A stretch of 40,130 nucleotides of DNA from an uncultured Mucilaginibacter sp. (GCF_946481715.1 NZ_CAMLOV010000035.1:1-40130); one strand, 5' to 3'. Positions 10,251 through 17,848 are shown, numbered from the stretch's first letter. The notes: a model not told the origin generated them from the letters alone. Made by a program: numbers and translations.

Positions 10251-10914
10251 AATCCGCTCTCTTCTTCGCCCCATACTTTACACCCTGCTTCAAAAAGAAA
10301 GCGGCAACCATATCATATTTCTGTTCGCAATATTCAACTGGTTTTGTTTTAGCCGAACTGTAGTAATACTTTCTGCACTTAAAGCAAAATTTAATGTATT
10401 GGGTCACCTTGCCTTTTGCATCCAAAAATAAAATGGCGTTTCTTGGTTCGTAACATTGGAATTCCCTAATTGTAGGTACGCCCAGATTTTTTACAGGTGT
10501 GTAACCAACGTTATATAACATATCTGTTAAGGAATCGATACCCGCTTCCGACAAATCTTTATACTCTTTAACCTGGCAATAGTTAATATAAAATTTGTTC
10601 GCGTCCATTGGCGAAAATGTCCTTAAGGTGTCCTCTGCGGGGATTGCAACATTTGCCCTACTACGACCATACCACAACCAACTTTCTTCAAAAGATATCA
10701 ACCTAATACTTGTCGCAGCGCCAAAAGGATAAAACCCTCTCCTTTGCTTAGCGCTGTAACGGTATAAATAAGAACACCGGTCGTGTTTTTCCCACCGTGC
10801 GTTTTCGGCTTTGGTTGGAGGTTTCGGTGGCCCGGGTGGAGGTAGCTGATTCTTTTGCCCAAAAGTAAAACAAGCAAACAGTAGTAGGGTGGTTAATAAT
10901 AGGACTTGGCGCAT
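10249..10914 (-). CDS. Secreted protein, tandem paralogue B
   Basis: 221 aa with a signal peptide (MRQVLLLTTLLLFACFTFGQ). The mature part has a Pro-rich lead (LPPPGPPKPPTKAE), then blocks shared with the neighbour at 11030-11761: RRGFYPFG, IRLISF, IPAEDT, DLSEAGIDSLTDMLYNVG, PRNAILFLDAKGKVTQYIKF, and CFKCRKYYYSS with a C-x-x-C near the end. I do not recognise a named family; the C-x-x-C and conserved Cys of VEYCEQK could bind metal or form disulfides. Start at 10914 is chosen for the signal peptide; the in-frame ATG at 11022 lies inside a relic of the fabG tail. Probably arose by tandem duplication together with its leader. Confidence 0.75.
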   Translation of the reverse strand: MRQVLLLTTLLLFACFTFGQKNQLPPPGPPKPPTKAENARWEKHDRCSYLYRYSAKQRRGFYPFGAATSIRLISFEESWLWYGRSRANVAIPAEDTLRTFSPMDANKFYINYCQVKEYKDLSEAGIDSLTDMLYNVGYTPVKNLGVPTIREFQCYEPRNAILFLDAKGKVTQYIKFCFKCRKYYYSSAKTKPVEYCEQKYDMVAAFFLKQGVKYGAKKRAD

Positions 10915-11029
10915 AAGGTTTATATCTCCCACAAGATAAAACAAGAAAGCCATAAGCAGCTCTCCGCAACTTTTGGCTTTTACTTTTGGCTTTTTACTTA
11001 ATAATAAGCATCCCGCCATCAACAGCTAA
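10915..11029 (-). repeat. Duplicated leader of paralogue B
   Basis: Copies the 11762-11890 region upstream of paralogue A: the hairpin tatct-cccaca-agata just before the ATG, a worn copy of the fabG terminator stem (10946-10956 with 10970-10980), and the last codons of fabG (10994-11026). The T-run after the stem is interrupted by a C, so termination here is probably weak. Confidence 0.75.
10994..11026 (-). pseudogene. Relic of the fabG 3' end
   Basis: On the minus strand this reads AVDGGMLIIK-stop, matching the end of the intact fabG upstream (PVDGGML-stop). The shared bases include GTTGA(T/C)GGCGGGATG. It marks one breakpoint of the duplication that made the two paralogues. Confidence 0.7.
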
Positions 11030-11761
11030 TTACCTTGGTTTGATGCGGCGGACCCGCGGAAGAATCATCCAGGAGCGCGTTTTTATTTCATTATCCATCT
11101 TCTCCGTGCCATACTTAACACCTTGACTCAAGAAGAAAACAGCCAGCATATCTAATTTTTGCTCGCAATAGTCTATCGATTTTGTTTTGGATGAACTATA
11201 AAAGTACCTTTCACATCCAAAACAATACTCAATATATTGTGTCACTTTGCCCTCTGCGTCCATAAAAAGGATTGCGTTCCTAGGTACGTAACAATTATAT
11301 CCCATCGTTCCGAAGTTTGGCAAATTTTTTACAGGGGTATTGCCAACATTGTATAAAATATCTGTCAGGGAATCGATGCCAGCAATAGAAAGGTCTTTCA
11401 ACTCCACAACGCGGCGATAGTTAACCTTAAAATTATTGATACCTGTAGGAATGAAGTTTTGCATTATTGTATCTTCGGCAGGAATCGGCACATAATCTCT
11501 GCCATCGAGCACAGTATCCAAGTACGGTCCAGGCGACTTGTAAGATATCAACCGGATATTTTTTGCCTGCCCAAATGGGAAGAAGGCCCTGCGCTGGCTT
11601 GCGGTATAACGATGCAGGTTTGTGCATGTTATATACTTATTTATCAACTTTTCTTGAGCTTTAGTAGGGCTGTAGGAATAAGGTTCGCTGTGGCGCTTCT
11701 TCTGCCCAAAAGCAAAGCAAGTAAGCAACAGCAACGCAACGATAGATATGGTTTGGCGCAT
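11030..11761 (-). CDS. Secreted protein, tandem paralogue A
   Basis: 243 aa, signal peptide MRQTISIVALLLLTCFAFGQ. Clear paralogue of the next gene, sharing RRAFFPFG, IRLISY, IPAEDT, LSIAGIDSLTDILYNVGNTP, PRNAILFMDAEGKVTQYIEY, CFGCERYFYSSSKTK, DYCEQK and FFLSQGVKYG. It carries an extra basic tail (SWMILPRVRRIKPR) that paralogue B lacks; this tail runs up to the duplicated fabG relic and may be a readout past the ancestral end. Function unknown; periplasmic or surface location is expected. The start at 11761 gives the signal peptide directly after a small hairpin whose loop holds a GGGAG that could be the ribosome site. Confidence 0.75.
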   Translation of the reverse strand: MRQTISIVALLLLTCFAFGQKKRHSEPYSYSPTKAQEKLINKYITCTNLHRYTASQRRAFFPFGQAKNIRLISYKSPGPYLDTVLDGRDYVPIPAEDTIMQNFIPTGINNFKVNYRRVVELKDLSIAGIDSLTDILYNVGNTPVKNLPNFGTMGYNCYVPRNAILFMDAEGKVTQYIEYCFGCERYFYSSSKTKSIDYCEQKLDMLAVFFLSQGVKYGTEKMDNEIKTRSWMILPRVRRIKPR

Positions 11762-11789
11762 AACGTCTTTATCTCCCACAAGATAAAAC

Positions 11790-11827
11790 AAAAAAAGCCA
11801 AAAGCCGCTCTCCGCAACTTTTGGCTT
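11790..11827 (-). terminator. Rho-independent terminator of fabG
   Basis: Minus strand: AAGCCAAAAG (11827-11818), a 13-base loop, CTTTTGGCTT (11804-11795), then TTTTTTG. Strong stem with a proper T-run, lying between fabG and paralogue A. Confidence 0.85.
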
Positions 11828-11838
11828 ATATTTCATCA

Positions 11839-11862
11839 GACGCAAAGTATTGCGTTTCTACG
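11839..11862. repeat. Short hairpin repeat (GACGC...GCGTC family)
   Basis: Reads gacgcaaagtattgcgttt, ending in ctacg. A closer-to-palindromic copy, gacgcgaagtatcgcgtc then tctacg, occurs at 17849-17875 after nrdA. Both sit just downstream of a minus-strand gene. Confidence 0.6.
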
Positions 11863-11864
11863 TT

Positions 11865-12608
11865 TTACAACATCCCGCCGTCAACAGGTATTACCTGCCC
11901 GGTGATGTATGCTGCCATATCTGATGCCAGGAACACGCAGGCGTTGGCCACATCGTCTGTTTCACCGGCACGTTTAAGGGGGATAGCTGCTGCCCAGCCT
12001 TCTACCACTTTCGGGTCAAGCACTTCGGTCATTTCGGTGCGGATAAAGCCCGGGGCCACCACGTTGGTACGGATATTACGCGAGCCTAATTCTTTTGCGA
12101 TGGACTTGGAGAAGCCAATAATGCCTGCCTTTGAAGCTGCATAATTTGCCTGCCCGGCATTGCCCTGCACACCTACCACCGAACTCATGTTGATGAACAC
12201 GCCCTGGCGGGCCTTCATCATAATTTTGGAGGCTGCTTTGGTTACATTGAAGATGGATTTTAAGTTCACATCCAACACTTCGTCCCATGCTTCTTCGGTC
12301 ATGCGCATCAGCAGCCCGTCTTTGGTGATGCCGGCGTTGTTTACTACAATATCTAACTTGCCAAAATCGGCTACGATGTCGTTTATCAGTTTTTCGGCCT
12401 CGTCAAATTTCGAGGCATCGCTACGGTAACCTTTTACCTGCGTGCCAAAGCTTTGCAGCTCGGTTTCCAGTGCCTGCCCTTTTTCTACCGAAGACAGGTA
12501 GGTGAAAGCAACATTAGCGCCATGCTCGGCAAATTTCTCGGCAATTTTACGGCCTATACCTTTAGATGCACCGGTTATCAGCGCGGTTTTTCCTTCTAAT
12601 AATTTCAT
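11865..12608 (-). CDS. fabG: 3-oxoacyl-[acyl-carrier-protein] reductase FabG
   Basis: Reduces 3-oxoacyl-ACP to 3-hydroxyacyl-ACP with NADPH in fatty-acid elongation, as a cytoplasmic tetramer. 247 aa, the standard length. All classical SDR marks are present: TGASKGIG (12-19), NNAG (90-93), the Asn of the tetrad in DVNLKSIF (N115), and the catalytic S143, Y156 and K160 in MSSVVG and NYAASK. The end GQVIPVDGGML is typical of FabG. Not beside other fab genes here; FabG-like SDRs are numerous, so the housekeeping role is likely but not proven. Followed by a strong terminator. Confidence 0.9.
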   Translation of the reverse strand: MKLLEGKTALITGASKGIGRKIAEKFAEHGANVAFTYLSSVEKGQALETELQSFGTQVKGYRSDASKFDEAEKLINDIVADFGKLDIVVNNAGITKDGLLMRMTEEAWDEVLDVNLKSIFNVTKAASKIMMKARQGVFINMSSVVGVQGNAGQANYAASKAGIIGFSKSIAKELGSRNIRTNVVAPGFIRTEMTEVLDPKVVEGWAAAIPLKRAGETDDVANACVFLASDMAAYITGQVIPVDGGML

Positions 12609-12696
12609 AATTTAGTATGAGTTTATGGTGGGCGAAGGTACGGAATTTTTAGAAAGTTCGCAGTTGGCGGTTCATGGTTTACGGTTTACCCTGCGT

Positions 12697-12841
12697 TGTC
12701 ATTTCGACCGAGGTACGAGGGAGAAATCTTGTTGTTCAAGCAAAGTTCGCCATCTTGCATAACCGTTTTGCATAAACAACAAGATTTTTCGCTGCCGCTC
12801 AAGAGATAGTTTCTCGTCGCTGCGCTTCCCTCGAAATGACA
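12697..12841. mobile_element. MITE-like intergenic element, 145 bp
   Basis: Perfect 10-bp terminal inverted repeats TGTCATTTCG (12697-12706) and CGAAATGACA (12832-12841). Inner arms also mirror each other (gagaaatcttgttg against caacaagatttttc). No coding capacity. Elements with this TGTCATTTCGA end are familiar intergenic repeats in Bacteroidota; no transposase is in the window. Confidence 0.75.
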
Positions 12842-12894
12842 TAGCTTTTTATAGTTCCTCTATCCCCTATGAATTATTTCCCATCAACTATCCT

Positions 12895-13281
12895 CTACTC
12901 CGCATCCCGCACCCAGGGTTCCTCGCCGTTGAAATAGATAACGCTGCCTTCGGTATCAACTTTAAAATCCCAGCGGATGGTGTCCTTAGCGTCGTTATGT
13001 ACATCCGAGCAGGTATAATGAAAATGGATATTGAATTTGCATTTAAGGTAACCGCACATAGTTTCCGGGTTAAAGCCACTATCGCTAATCTCAAACTCTT
13101 TCACCTCCGGCGAGCCGCCGTCTTTATTGTGGTAAGCAACCAGCCCTTCGCACATCGTCCAGTAGTTTCGGCTGCCTCTTTCGCCAAAAAGCGCACTCAA
13201 AAAATCTGTAGCTGCTATTTGCTTGCTTATTAAGCGGTGCAATAACTCATCCTCAACGGATAACGAAAACTTCTCCCCCAT
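12895..13281 (-). CDS. Hypothetical cytoplasmic protein
   Basis: 128 aa, no signal peptide or membrane segment. Soluble and acidic, with a helical start (LSVEDELLHRLISKQIAATD) and a beta-rich second half (CGYLKCKFNIHFHYTCSD, WDFKVDTEGSVIYFNGEEPW). It resembles small immunity-like or DUF proteins of Bacteroidota only in general composition; no family is recognised. It begins 2 bases after the stop of the NTF2-like gene upstream, so the two are probably co-transcribed. Confidence 0.6.
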   Translation of the reverse strand: MGEKFSLSVEDELLHRLISKQIAATDFLSALFGERGSRNYWTMCEGLVAYHNKDGGSPEVKEFEISDSGFNPETMCGYLKCKFNIHFHYTCSDVHNDAKDTIRWDFKVDTEGSVIYFNGEEPWVRDAE

Positions 13282-13283
13282 TT

Positions 13284-13808
13284 TTAGTACCCCAGGTATT
13301 TTTTAGGTATCGGGTTAGTTTTGCTTTCCTCATCAAAATACCAGGCTATTATCCAAAAGCGTTTGCCATCATTATACATCTCTATACTGTTAATGCCGCG
13401 CTCTATTACCGGTCCATCGGGCGTGTTGCGGCTTTCGTAAGTGCTCCACACATGGTATATGTTGCCAAATTGCTCCACCTTGCGGCCTATCTCCGTTTCT
13501 ACAAAGCCTTCTTGCGTTAAAAACTCGTCGCTGCGTTTGTGGAACTCCTTTAGCGTCATGTAATCAAACACTTTGCTGCCATCTTTTTTTGTACGCACAG
13601 CCCCGCAACGCGGGTCGGGTATGTGCAGGCTGCTATCGCGCTGGTAGCTGGGCTTATCGCCTTTTTTAACGGTGACCACATCGTAATAGGCTTTCATTAT
13701 GCCATCAAGCGTACTTACGTTATCGCCATATTTGGTTAATACTTGTGCCGATGCCGGGCGGATGAAGGCTGTAGCGATGAACAGCAAGAGGAAAAATATC
13801 TTCTTCAT
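13284..13808 (-). CDS. Secreted NTF2-like (SnoaL/DUF4440-type) protein
   Basis: 174 aa with a signal peptide (MKKIFFLLLFIATAFIRPASA, cleaved before Q). The mature part follows the cone-shaped NTF2-like course: a helical start (STLDGIMKAYYDVVTVKKGD), a helix FHKRSDEFLTQEGF, then beta strands IYHVWSTYESR and GINSIEMYNDGKRFWIIAWYF. Such proteins are small ligand-binding folds or enzymes; no role can be assigned. An in-frame upstream ATG (13946) would overlap the divergent gene at 13857, so 13808 is preferred. Shares a fold with the secreted protein at 36642 but not obvious sequence. Confidence 0.75.
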   Translation of the reverse strand: MKKIFFLLLFIATAFIRPASAQVLTKYGDNVSTLDGIMKAYYDVVTVKKGDKPSYQRDSSLHIPDPRCGAVRTKKDGSKVFDYMTLKEFHKRSDEFLTQEGFVETEIGRKVEQFGNIYHVWSTYESRNTPDGPVIERGINSIEMYNDGKRFWIIAWYFDEESKTNPIPKKYLGY

Positions 13809-13856
13809 TGAGGGTGAGTTTAATAGAGCTAAGATAGTATATTCGCTAAATTCAAT

Positions 13857-14480
13857 ATGCGAAATCTTGCGTTGATACTTTGTTTTTTGATGGTGGCGGC
13901 TTGCAATACAGAAAGCCGTCGTCAAGAAAAAATGCTCCAAGCCCAATTAAAAAAAAAGCGCGCAGCAGCCGACTTTAAACCGTTGGGCGAAACAGAGGCT
14001 TATGATTTTATCAATCGTTATTATCTGCCACACCTGGATACATTACCCTATAAACGCAAAATATTTATTCATCCCATTACTGGAAGGGACTTCTGCGAAG
14101 TTTTTAAAAGAGATAGTTTAGCACTTGTAAAAAAAACGAAGGGCAATAATCCGAATGTTCGAGAAGTAATAACACTTCCGCCAACCGAGTTTTACGATAC
14201 TACCCGTAAATGGAATGGCAGCCTGTTAAAAAACGTGCGATTGATAAAGCAAAATGAAGTAATTGACATCAGTATAGAAGGTGACGACTTTACGCGGAGA
14301 TTGGCTCTATGGAGAAAGCGTTTTGGTATCGGTTATGTTTCTATTTCGTACCCGCAATATAACCCGCATACAAAAAAACTATTCTTTCGTGAATGGGTTG
14401 AGGACGGGGGATGGTGCGGCACAGGCCGCGAGCGAGAGTTTTTGTTTGTAAGAGTTGCCGGCGGATGGCGACCGATGTAG
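13857..14480 (+). CDS. Putative lipoprotein of unknown function
   Basis: 207 aa. Begins MRNLALILCFLMVAAC with a lipobox VAAC, so the mature N-terminal Cys would be lipidated. The body has a polybasic stretch (QLKKKRAAADF), then beta-rich segments (VREVITLPPTEFYDTTRKWN, LLKNVRLIKQNEVIDISIEG) and a C-terminal region with WVEDGGWCGTGREREF. I do not recognise the family. Divergent from the NTF2-like gene, with 48 bases between starts. Confidence 0.65.
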   Translation: MRNLALILCFLMVAACNTESRRQEKMLQAQLKKKRAAADFKPLGETEAYDFINRYYLPHLDTLPYKRKIFIHPITGRDFCEVFKRDSLALVKKTKGNNPNVREVITLPPTEFYDTTRKWNGSLLKNVRLIKQNEVIDISIEGDDFTRRLALWRKRFGIGYVSISYPQYNPHTKKLFFREWVEDGGWCGTGREREFLFVRVAGGWRPM

Positions 14481-14558
14481 GAAATGGCGTTAACGCAAAT
14501 TTAATTAAAACGCCCAACCCCTTTTTGTGTTACAATACAACACATTAGCGCATCAAAC

Positions 14559-14891
14559 ATGATAACTGCCAAGATCATCCGCCACCGCCACAAGTACCAC
14601 CATTACATGAACGACGACCTGAAGGAGGTTACCGAGGAGACTTTCTTCAAGATAGTTTTTTCCGAACCATCAGAAATGGACCTGTTTAAAGAGTGGATAG
14701 TAAAACACGATGGCGAGTATAATTACAATAAGGACGAAAGCCGGCAGGAAGGCAAATTCCCCAAAGTGCCTATGTTCCATGATGAGATCTGCTGGTGCGA
14801 TATCATGACCTATTACCTGCTGCATGTTTCGGGCTATAAATTTCACTCCACCATTTCTCCGTATAAGGGCGAGGTGTATGTGAGGGATTAA
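14559..14891 (+). CDS. Hypothetical small protein
   Basis: 110 aa, no signal peptide. His- and aromatic-rich N-terminus (IIRHRHKYHHYMNDDLKEV), then an acidic helical middle (TEETFFKIVFSEPSEMDLFKE) and a C-terminal strand region. No family recognised. A small inverted repeat TGTGTT-N7-AACACA lies 15 bases upstream (14526-14544) and could be an operator. It ends 1 base before the stop of the convergent gene. Confidence 0.55.
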   Translation: MITAKIIRHRHKYHHYMNDDLKEVTEETFFKIVFSEPSEMDLFKEWIVKHDGEYNYNKDESRQEGKFPKVPMFHDEICWCDIMTYYLLHVSGYKFHSTISPYKGEVYVRD

Positions 14892-14892
14892 G

Positions 14893-15291
14893 TTAGTACA
14901 CCAAAGCCAGCGGTCCGTCTTTGGCTACTATCACATTCCAGCCGGGTTTGGCACCGTGCCTTAGTTCGGCTATAAATTTACCGCGTAAGGTAACGCCCAC
15001 CTCTATACCATCGTCGTCAGATTCGTCCCAGTCGCAATATACCTGGCCCTCTTCGGATATAGGGGTTATCATAGTGTCCTTTTTTATATAATCCGCAGGG
15101 TTCAGGGCGGGAATTTCATCGGTATTGATAAATGAGCCGGCTGGCGTTAGCGCGTTATTATAAAGCCATACGTCGGATACGATATCTTCATAAAAAAGCA
15201 GGTATGCATAGGCTACGCGCCCGTTATCCTCCACCACTACGGCGTAGGCATCATCAAACGGGCAAGGTAGGTTTAGGTAAAATTCGGGCAT
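14893..15291 (-). CDS. Hypothetical cytoplasmic protein
   Basis: 132 aa from MPEFYLNLPCPFDDAYAVVV. No signal peptide. Beta-rich, with a rigid acidic patch (YCDWDESDDDGIEVGVTL) and a final GWNVIVAKDGPLALVY. No family recognised. A longer in-frame start at 15360 would overlap the cysteine-rich gene by 65 bases and adds an unrelated Cys-rich lead, so 15291 is preferred. It follows the CWC gene after 4 bases and is probably co-transcribed with it. Confidence 0.6.
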   Translation of the reverse strand: MPEFYLNLPCPFDDAYAVVVEDNGRVAYAYLLFYEDIVSDVWLYNNALTPAGSFINTDEIPALNPADYIKKDTMITPISEEGQVYCDWDESDDDGIEVGVTLRGKFIAELRHGAKPGWNVIVAKDGPLALVY

Positions 15292-15295
15292 AGGC

Positions 15296-15499
15296 TTATA
15301 AACTTTCCTGGTATTCCTTTTGCAGATCGAGCAAACAATTAGCACACAGGCAGCCATCATACAATTCGCTTACGTACTGTACCTCGTTTATGCTTAGCTG
15401 CACGGTACTGCACCGGCATTTGGTGTAAGAATTGGCCTTACATTCAAACGCGCTTTGGCAGCGGTCACAATGGAGTATTTCGTGTTTGGCGGAGATCAT
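15296..15499 (-). CDS. Cysteine-rich CWC family protein
   Basis: 67 aa with eight cysteines arranged as C-x-x-C-x5-C-x7-C-x-C and a later C-x-C-x-x-C (HCDRCQSAFECKA, KCRCS, CLCANCLLDLQ). This fits the small CWC family, presumed zinc-binding, of unknown function. The spacing suggests one or two treble-clef-like sites. Start at 15499. Sits 4 bases ahead of the next gene. Confidence 0.75.
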   Translation of the reverse strand: MISAKHEILHCDRCQSAFECKANSYTKCRCSTVQLSINEVQYVSELYDGCLCANCLLDLQKEYQESL

Positions 15500-15570
15500 T
15501 TTTTTCAGGTCCGGGAGATATTTTACCCGAAAGTCGGAAAGTTTTTGGTTGAAATGATCATTATAACGTA

Positions 15571-15604
15571 AAAGGCCGGGATGCTATGCAGCTTCCCGGT
15601 CTTT
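15571..15604. terminator. Stem-loop terminator
   Basis: AAAGGCCGGG(A/T)GC-type 14-bp imperfect stem (15571-15584 with 15591-15604), loop of 6. It lies 23 bases after the outer-membrane barrel gene and is followed on the minus strand by TTTTAC. Plus-strand use is possible too. Confidence 0.65.
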
Positions 15605-15626
15605 GTTATCATAGGGCAATTACCCT

Positions 15627-16355
15627 TTAAAAATTATACGTTAAGAAAAGGTTGCCGGCGGCCGAGTTAAAGCCCGGGGTGGTGCTGCCGCCCGTACGGG
15701 TGTTGTAATTTGCGCCAACGGTGCCCAGGCTATAACGCCCTTCCAGTGCCATCCCTATGCTTTTTGTCAGCATAAAGTTAAGCCCGATCTTTGGCGCAAT
15801 GTAAGTGGTTTGCGCGTTAGATACCGATTCGGTGCTCGAAAAATTGGGGTCGTCGATAGTTATTTTATAGCTTACCAAAATAAAGCCGCCGTTTACGCCA
15901 CCATAAAAGTTAATATCGCCTGCGGTTAATTCGTAGGCTATACCCAAGTATAGGCCGGTGCCGTTGAATTTGCTGAAAGTTGCACCGAAATAATTTTCAT
16001 CATCATATGTAATTTGGGTTACAGCGTTTATTGGCTTGTAACTGCGATGATCTACCGTGGCGGAGTATAGCAGGCTGCCCATGCGGCGCATTACGCTTAC
16101 GCCAAAAGTTGGCGAACCCTTGTAGCTATCTTTTAACTCGCCCATCGGCGATTCGTAACCGCCGTTGAATGCCATTAACCAGCCATCCTGCCGTACGGTG
16201 CCGCCGCTGCTGCTATTGCTGCCGCTCATTACATCGCCGTCGGCGTTCATGCCACGGGTCCGTTGCGCATTGGCTGCCGAAAAAATGAACATCGATAAAA
16301 CAAAAGAAAGGGTAGCTAAGCGGAATTTGGTGCGCAGGTTTATACGGGGGGCCAT
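15627..16355 (-). CDS. Outer-membrane beta-barrel protein
   Basis: 242 aa. Signal peptide (LATLSFVLSMFIFSAANAQ), then a Gly/Ser-rich linker (MNADGDVMSGSNSSSGG) and alternating amphipathic strands: GWLMAFNGGYESPMGEL, YSATVDHRSYKPI, GLYLGIAYELTAGDINFYGG, IAPKIGLNFMLTKSIGMALE, ending in AAGNLFLTYNF with the C-terminal aromatic expected of OMPs. About eight strands, OmpW/OmpA-barrel-like. Function unknown; such barrels are common in Bacteroidota. Its downstream stem-loop is at 15571-15604. Confidence 0.8.
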   Translation of the reverse strand: MAPRINLRTKFRLATLSFVLSMFIFSAANAQRTRGMNADGDVMSGSNSSSGGTVRQDGWLMAFNGGYESPMGELKDSYKGSPTFGVSVMRRMGSLLYSATVDHRSYKPINAVTQITYDDENYFGATFSKFNGTGLYLGIAYELTAGDINFYGGVNGGFILVSYKITIDDPNFSSTESVSNAQTTYIAPKIGLNFMLTKSIGMALEGRYSLGTVGANYNTRTGGSTTPGFNSAAGNLFLTYNF

Positions 16356-16455
16356 TTATAAGGTGAGGTTATATGTTGTGCCCCTAATTAACGCAATTAT
16401 TTTGACTTTGAGGCAAATATTTGGAAAGTTAACCGTAGGGCTATTTCACGGGCAT

Positions 16456-16570
16456 AGCCCCCTCTAAATCTCCCCCGGAAGGGGAGACTTAAACTTCGTC
16501 CGCCCTATTTTTTAAGTCCTCCCAACCGGGGAGGATTATTTCATGAGGGCATCGCCGTTTAGGTGGGGCT
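16456..16570. mobile_element. MITE-like repeat, intergenic copy
   Basis: About 115 bp with inverted ends AGCCCCCTCTAAA and TTTAGGTGGGGCT and two inner hairpins. Its first 35 bases equal, in reverse complement, the copy inside the VWA-like gene. The inner word ttcatgagggcatcgccg recurs as ttcatgaaggcttcgccg in the 33438-33521 copy. Confidence 0.75.
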
Positions 16571-16611
16571 AAAAACAATGATAAAATGACTAGAATTCCT
16601 TATCAAATGCA

Positions 16612-16633
16612 AAAGGCCCCGGTTGGGGCCTTT
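16612..16633 (-). terminator. Terminator of tatA
   Basis: Minus strand: AAAGGCCCC, loop AACC, GGGGCCTTT, then TTGCATTTG. Perfect 9-bp stem, 14 bases after the tatA stop. Confidence 0.8.
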
Positions 16634-16646
16634 GAATCTGTTAGCA

Positions 16647-16820
16647 TTAAACGTTAGTTTCTTTAACGGGCGCCGGTTCTGGCGTTGTTCCGCTTTGCGC
16701 TTCTTTAAAGTCTTTCATGCCTTTGCCCAGGCCTCTCATCATTTCGGGTATTTTTTTACCGCCAAATAATAGTAAAATGGCAACTAATATTAAAATGATC
16801 TCCGGTGCTCCTAATCCCAT
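16647..16820 (-). CDS. tatA: Twin-arginine translocase subunit TatA/TatE
   Basis: 57 aa. Subunit of the Tat channel, which moves folded proteins across the inner membrane. One N-terminal membrane helix ([20 protein letters not shown]), then the Phe-Gly hinge and an amphipathic helix [19 protein letters not shown], and a short polar tail ([13 protein letters not shown]). These are the exact TatA hallmarks, including FGGKKIPE. Ends just before its terminator. Standing alone without tatC is normal in Bacteroidota. Confidence 0.93.
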   Translation of the reverse strand: MGLGAPEIILILVAILLLFGGKKIPEMMRGLGKGMKDFKEAQSGTTPEPAPVKETNV

Positions 16821-16946
16821 AATGTTGTTTTTTTATTGGTGAATATAAATCGATATACGCAAATAACTGCCTTACGATTTTAATAAAAACAAGTTTAAGT
16901 AAATTTATGAGGAAAACGAAATAAAGATTAGCGCCCGCCTTAAGTT

Positions 16947-17417
16947 TTAGTTTGCTATTTGGAAGTGCATCCAGTCGTAATCTTTCTCCCTGCCCAGGCT
17001 CTGCCACCCGTGTTTGTAAAATATATCAATAAATGCTTTATACTCGGGGCGCGCAAAACGGGCGGTAGTATGAGTTTCGTGCAACAGGTTCCTATCCGGA
17101 TCTATATCTATCGCCAAACCCCAGGAATGCACGGACGGCGTAGTTGTGCTGCCCCTCATTAGCCGGTAATTAAAGCATCCTCCGTAATCGTCCAACTGAA
17201 GCTCCTTTATCTTGGCTATGCCATACACGGCCAGTATTTCGGCAAAAATGGCTTTCAGGCTATCAGCTGCGGCCTTGTGGCACTGTATTTTTTTTGTGTA
17301 GGTTTTTGTTTCCCAGTTCAAATACATGGGGTACGGCAAATCGATAGTTACCAGGTAACCCGCGCCTGTTTTATTGGGCGTGCCGTACTTTTTAATTAAC
17401 TGTTCTGTAGTGATCAT
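16947..17417 (-). CDS. M15 family (VanY-like) peptidase
   Basis: 156 aa. Zinc peptidase of the DD-carboxypeptidase / L-alanyl-D-glutamate endopeptidase type, which cuts peptidoglycan peptides. Zinc ligands are visible as H97 and D104 in SVHSWGLAIDIDP and H151 in YDWMHFQI, in the correct order, preceded by FNYRLMRG. The domain fills the whole protein and there is no signal peptide, unlike cellular VanY enzymes. That is closer to phage endolysins or tail-associated enzymes, yet no phage genes are nearby. It may be released by lysis or by another route. Confidence 0.85.
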   Translation of the reverse strand: MITTEQLIKKYGTPNKTGAGYLVTIDLPYPMYLNWETKTYTKKIQCHKAAADSLKAIFAEILAVYGIAKIKELQLDDYGGCFNYRLMRGSTTTPSVHSWGLAIDIDPDRNLLHETHTTARFARPEYKAFIDIFYKHGWQSLGREKDYDWMHFQIAN

Positions 17418-17790
17418 ATTATGATGGTTTAATAGGTTACATGGCTATAAATACCGAAACGCTAATAAAAAGCCGAACAGGGGTTTTATTGCAGGCACTA
17501 TGGGTGCGGCAATTTAAACTTCAACTTTATTACTAATTCCGTTATTTTTTCAACGCTGCTGTAAGAGGGGGAATCTTGGCGTTGGGTTTTGCATTACAAA
17601 TATAATATTCTATTTAGTTTAACTGCAAGGTTTTACGGATTTTTTTGAGGGGTGATAATTCGGGGGAAAACATGATTGAATGCCAGGCAAAAAAGGTTAG
17701 CCAGTTAGCTGACGGAAGCTGAAAGCTTTGGCAATGCGCACCACGAGATACGCTATCGCTAATCTCGCGGCAGCGAAAACATTCACGCAA
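17418..17790. other. Gene-free stretch with a fold-back repeat
   Basis: No supported gene. Around 17744-17767 a hairpin CGAGAT...ATCTCG encloses acgctatcgcta, a word shared in part with 36070-36100 (gcgctatcgctgttcgg). The part before 17690 shows nothing recognisable. Confidence 0.4.
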
Positions 17791-17824
17791 AAAGGCCGGG
17801 AAACTTTGCAGTTCCCCGGCCTTT
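17791..17824 (-). terminator. Terminator of nrdA
   Basis: 15-bp stem 17824-17810 with 17805-17791 and loop GCAA. All pairs form on the minus strand if one G-U is allowed (the plus strand would have A-C there). The following TTTTTGCG completes it. Located 56 bases after the nrdA stop. Confidence 0.85.
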
Positions 17825-17848
17825 GGTATGTTTGAGTAAATCCGTTCA

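Noticed and set aside
10915..11022. Extended N-terminus of paralogue B (MMAGCLLLSKK...)
   Set aside because: These codons are a frame-shifted reading of the fabG relic and terminator; the signal peptide starts at 10914.
12697..12841. Insertion sequence
   Set aside because: Only 145 bp with no transposase; it can be at most a non-autonomous element.
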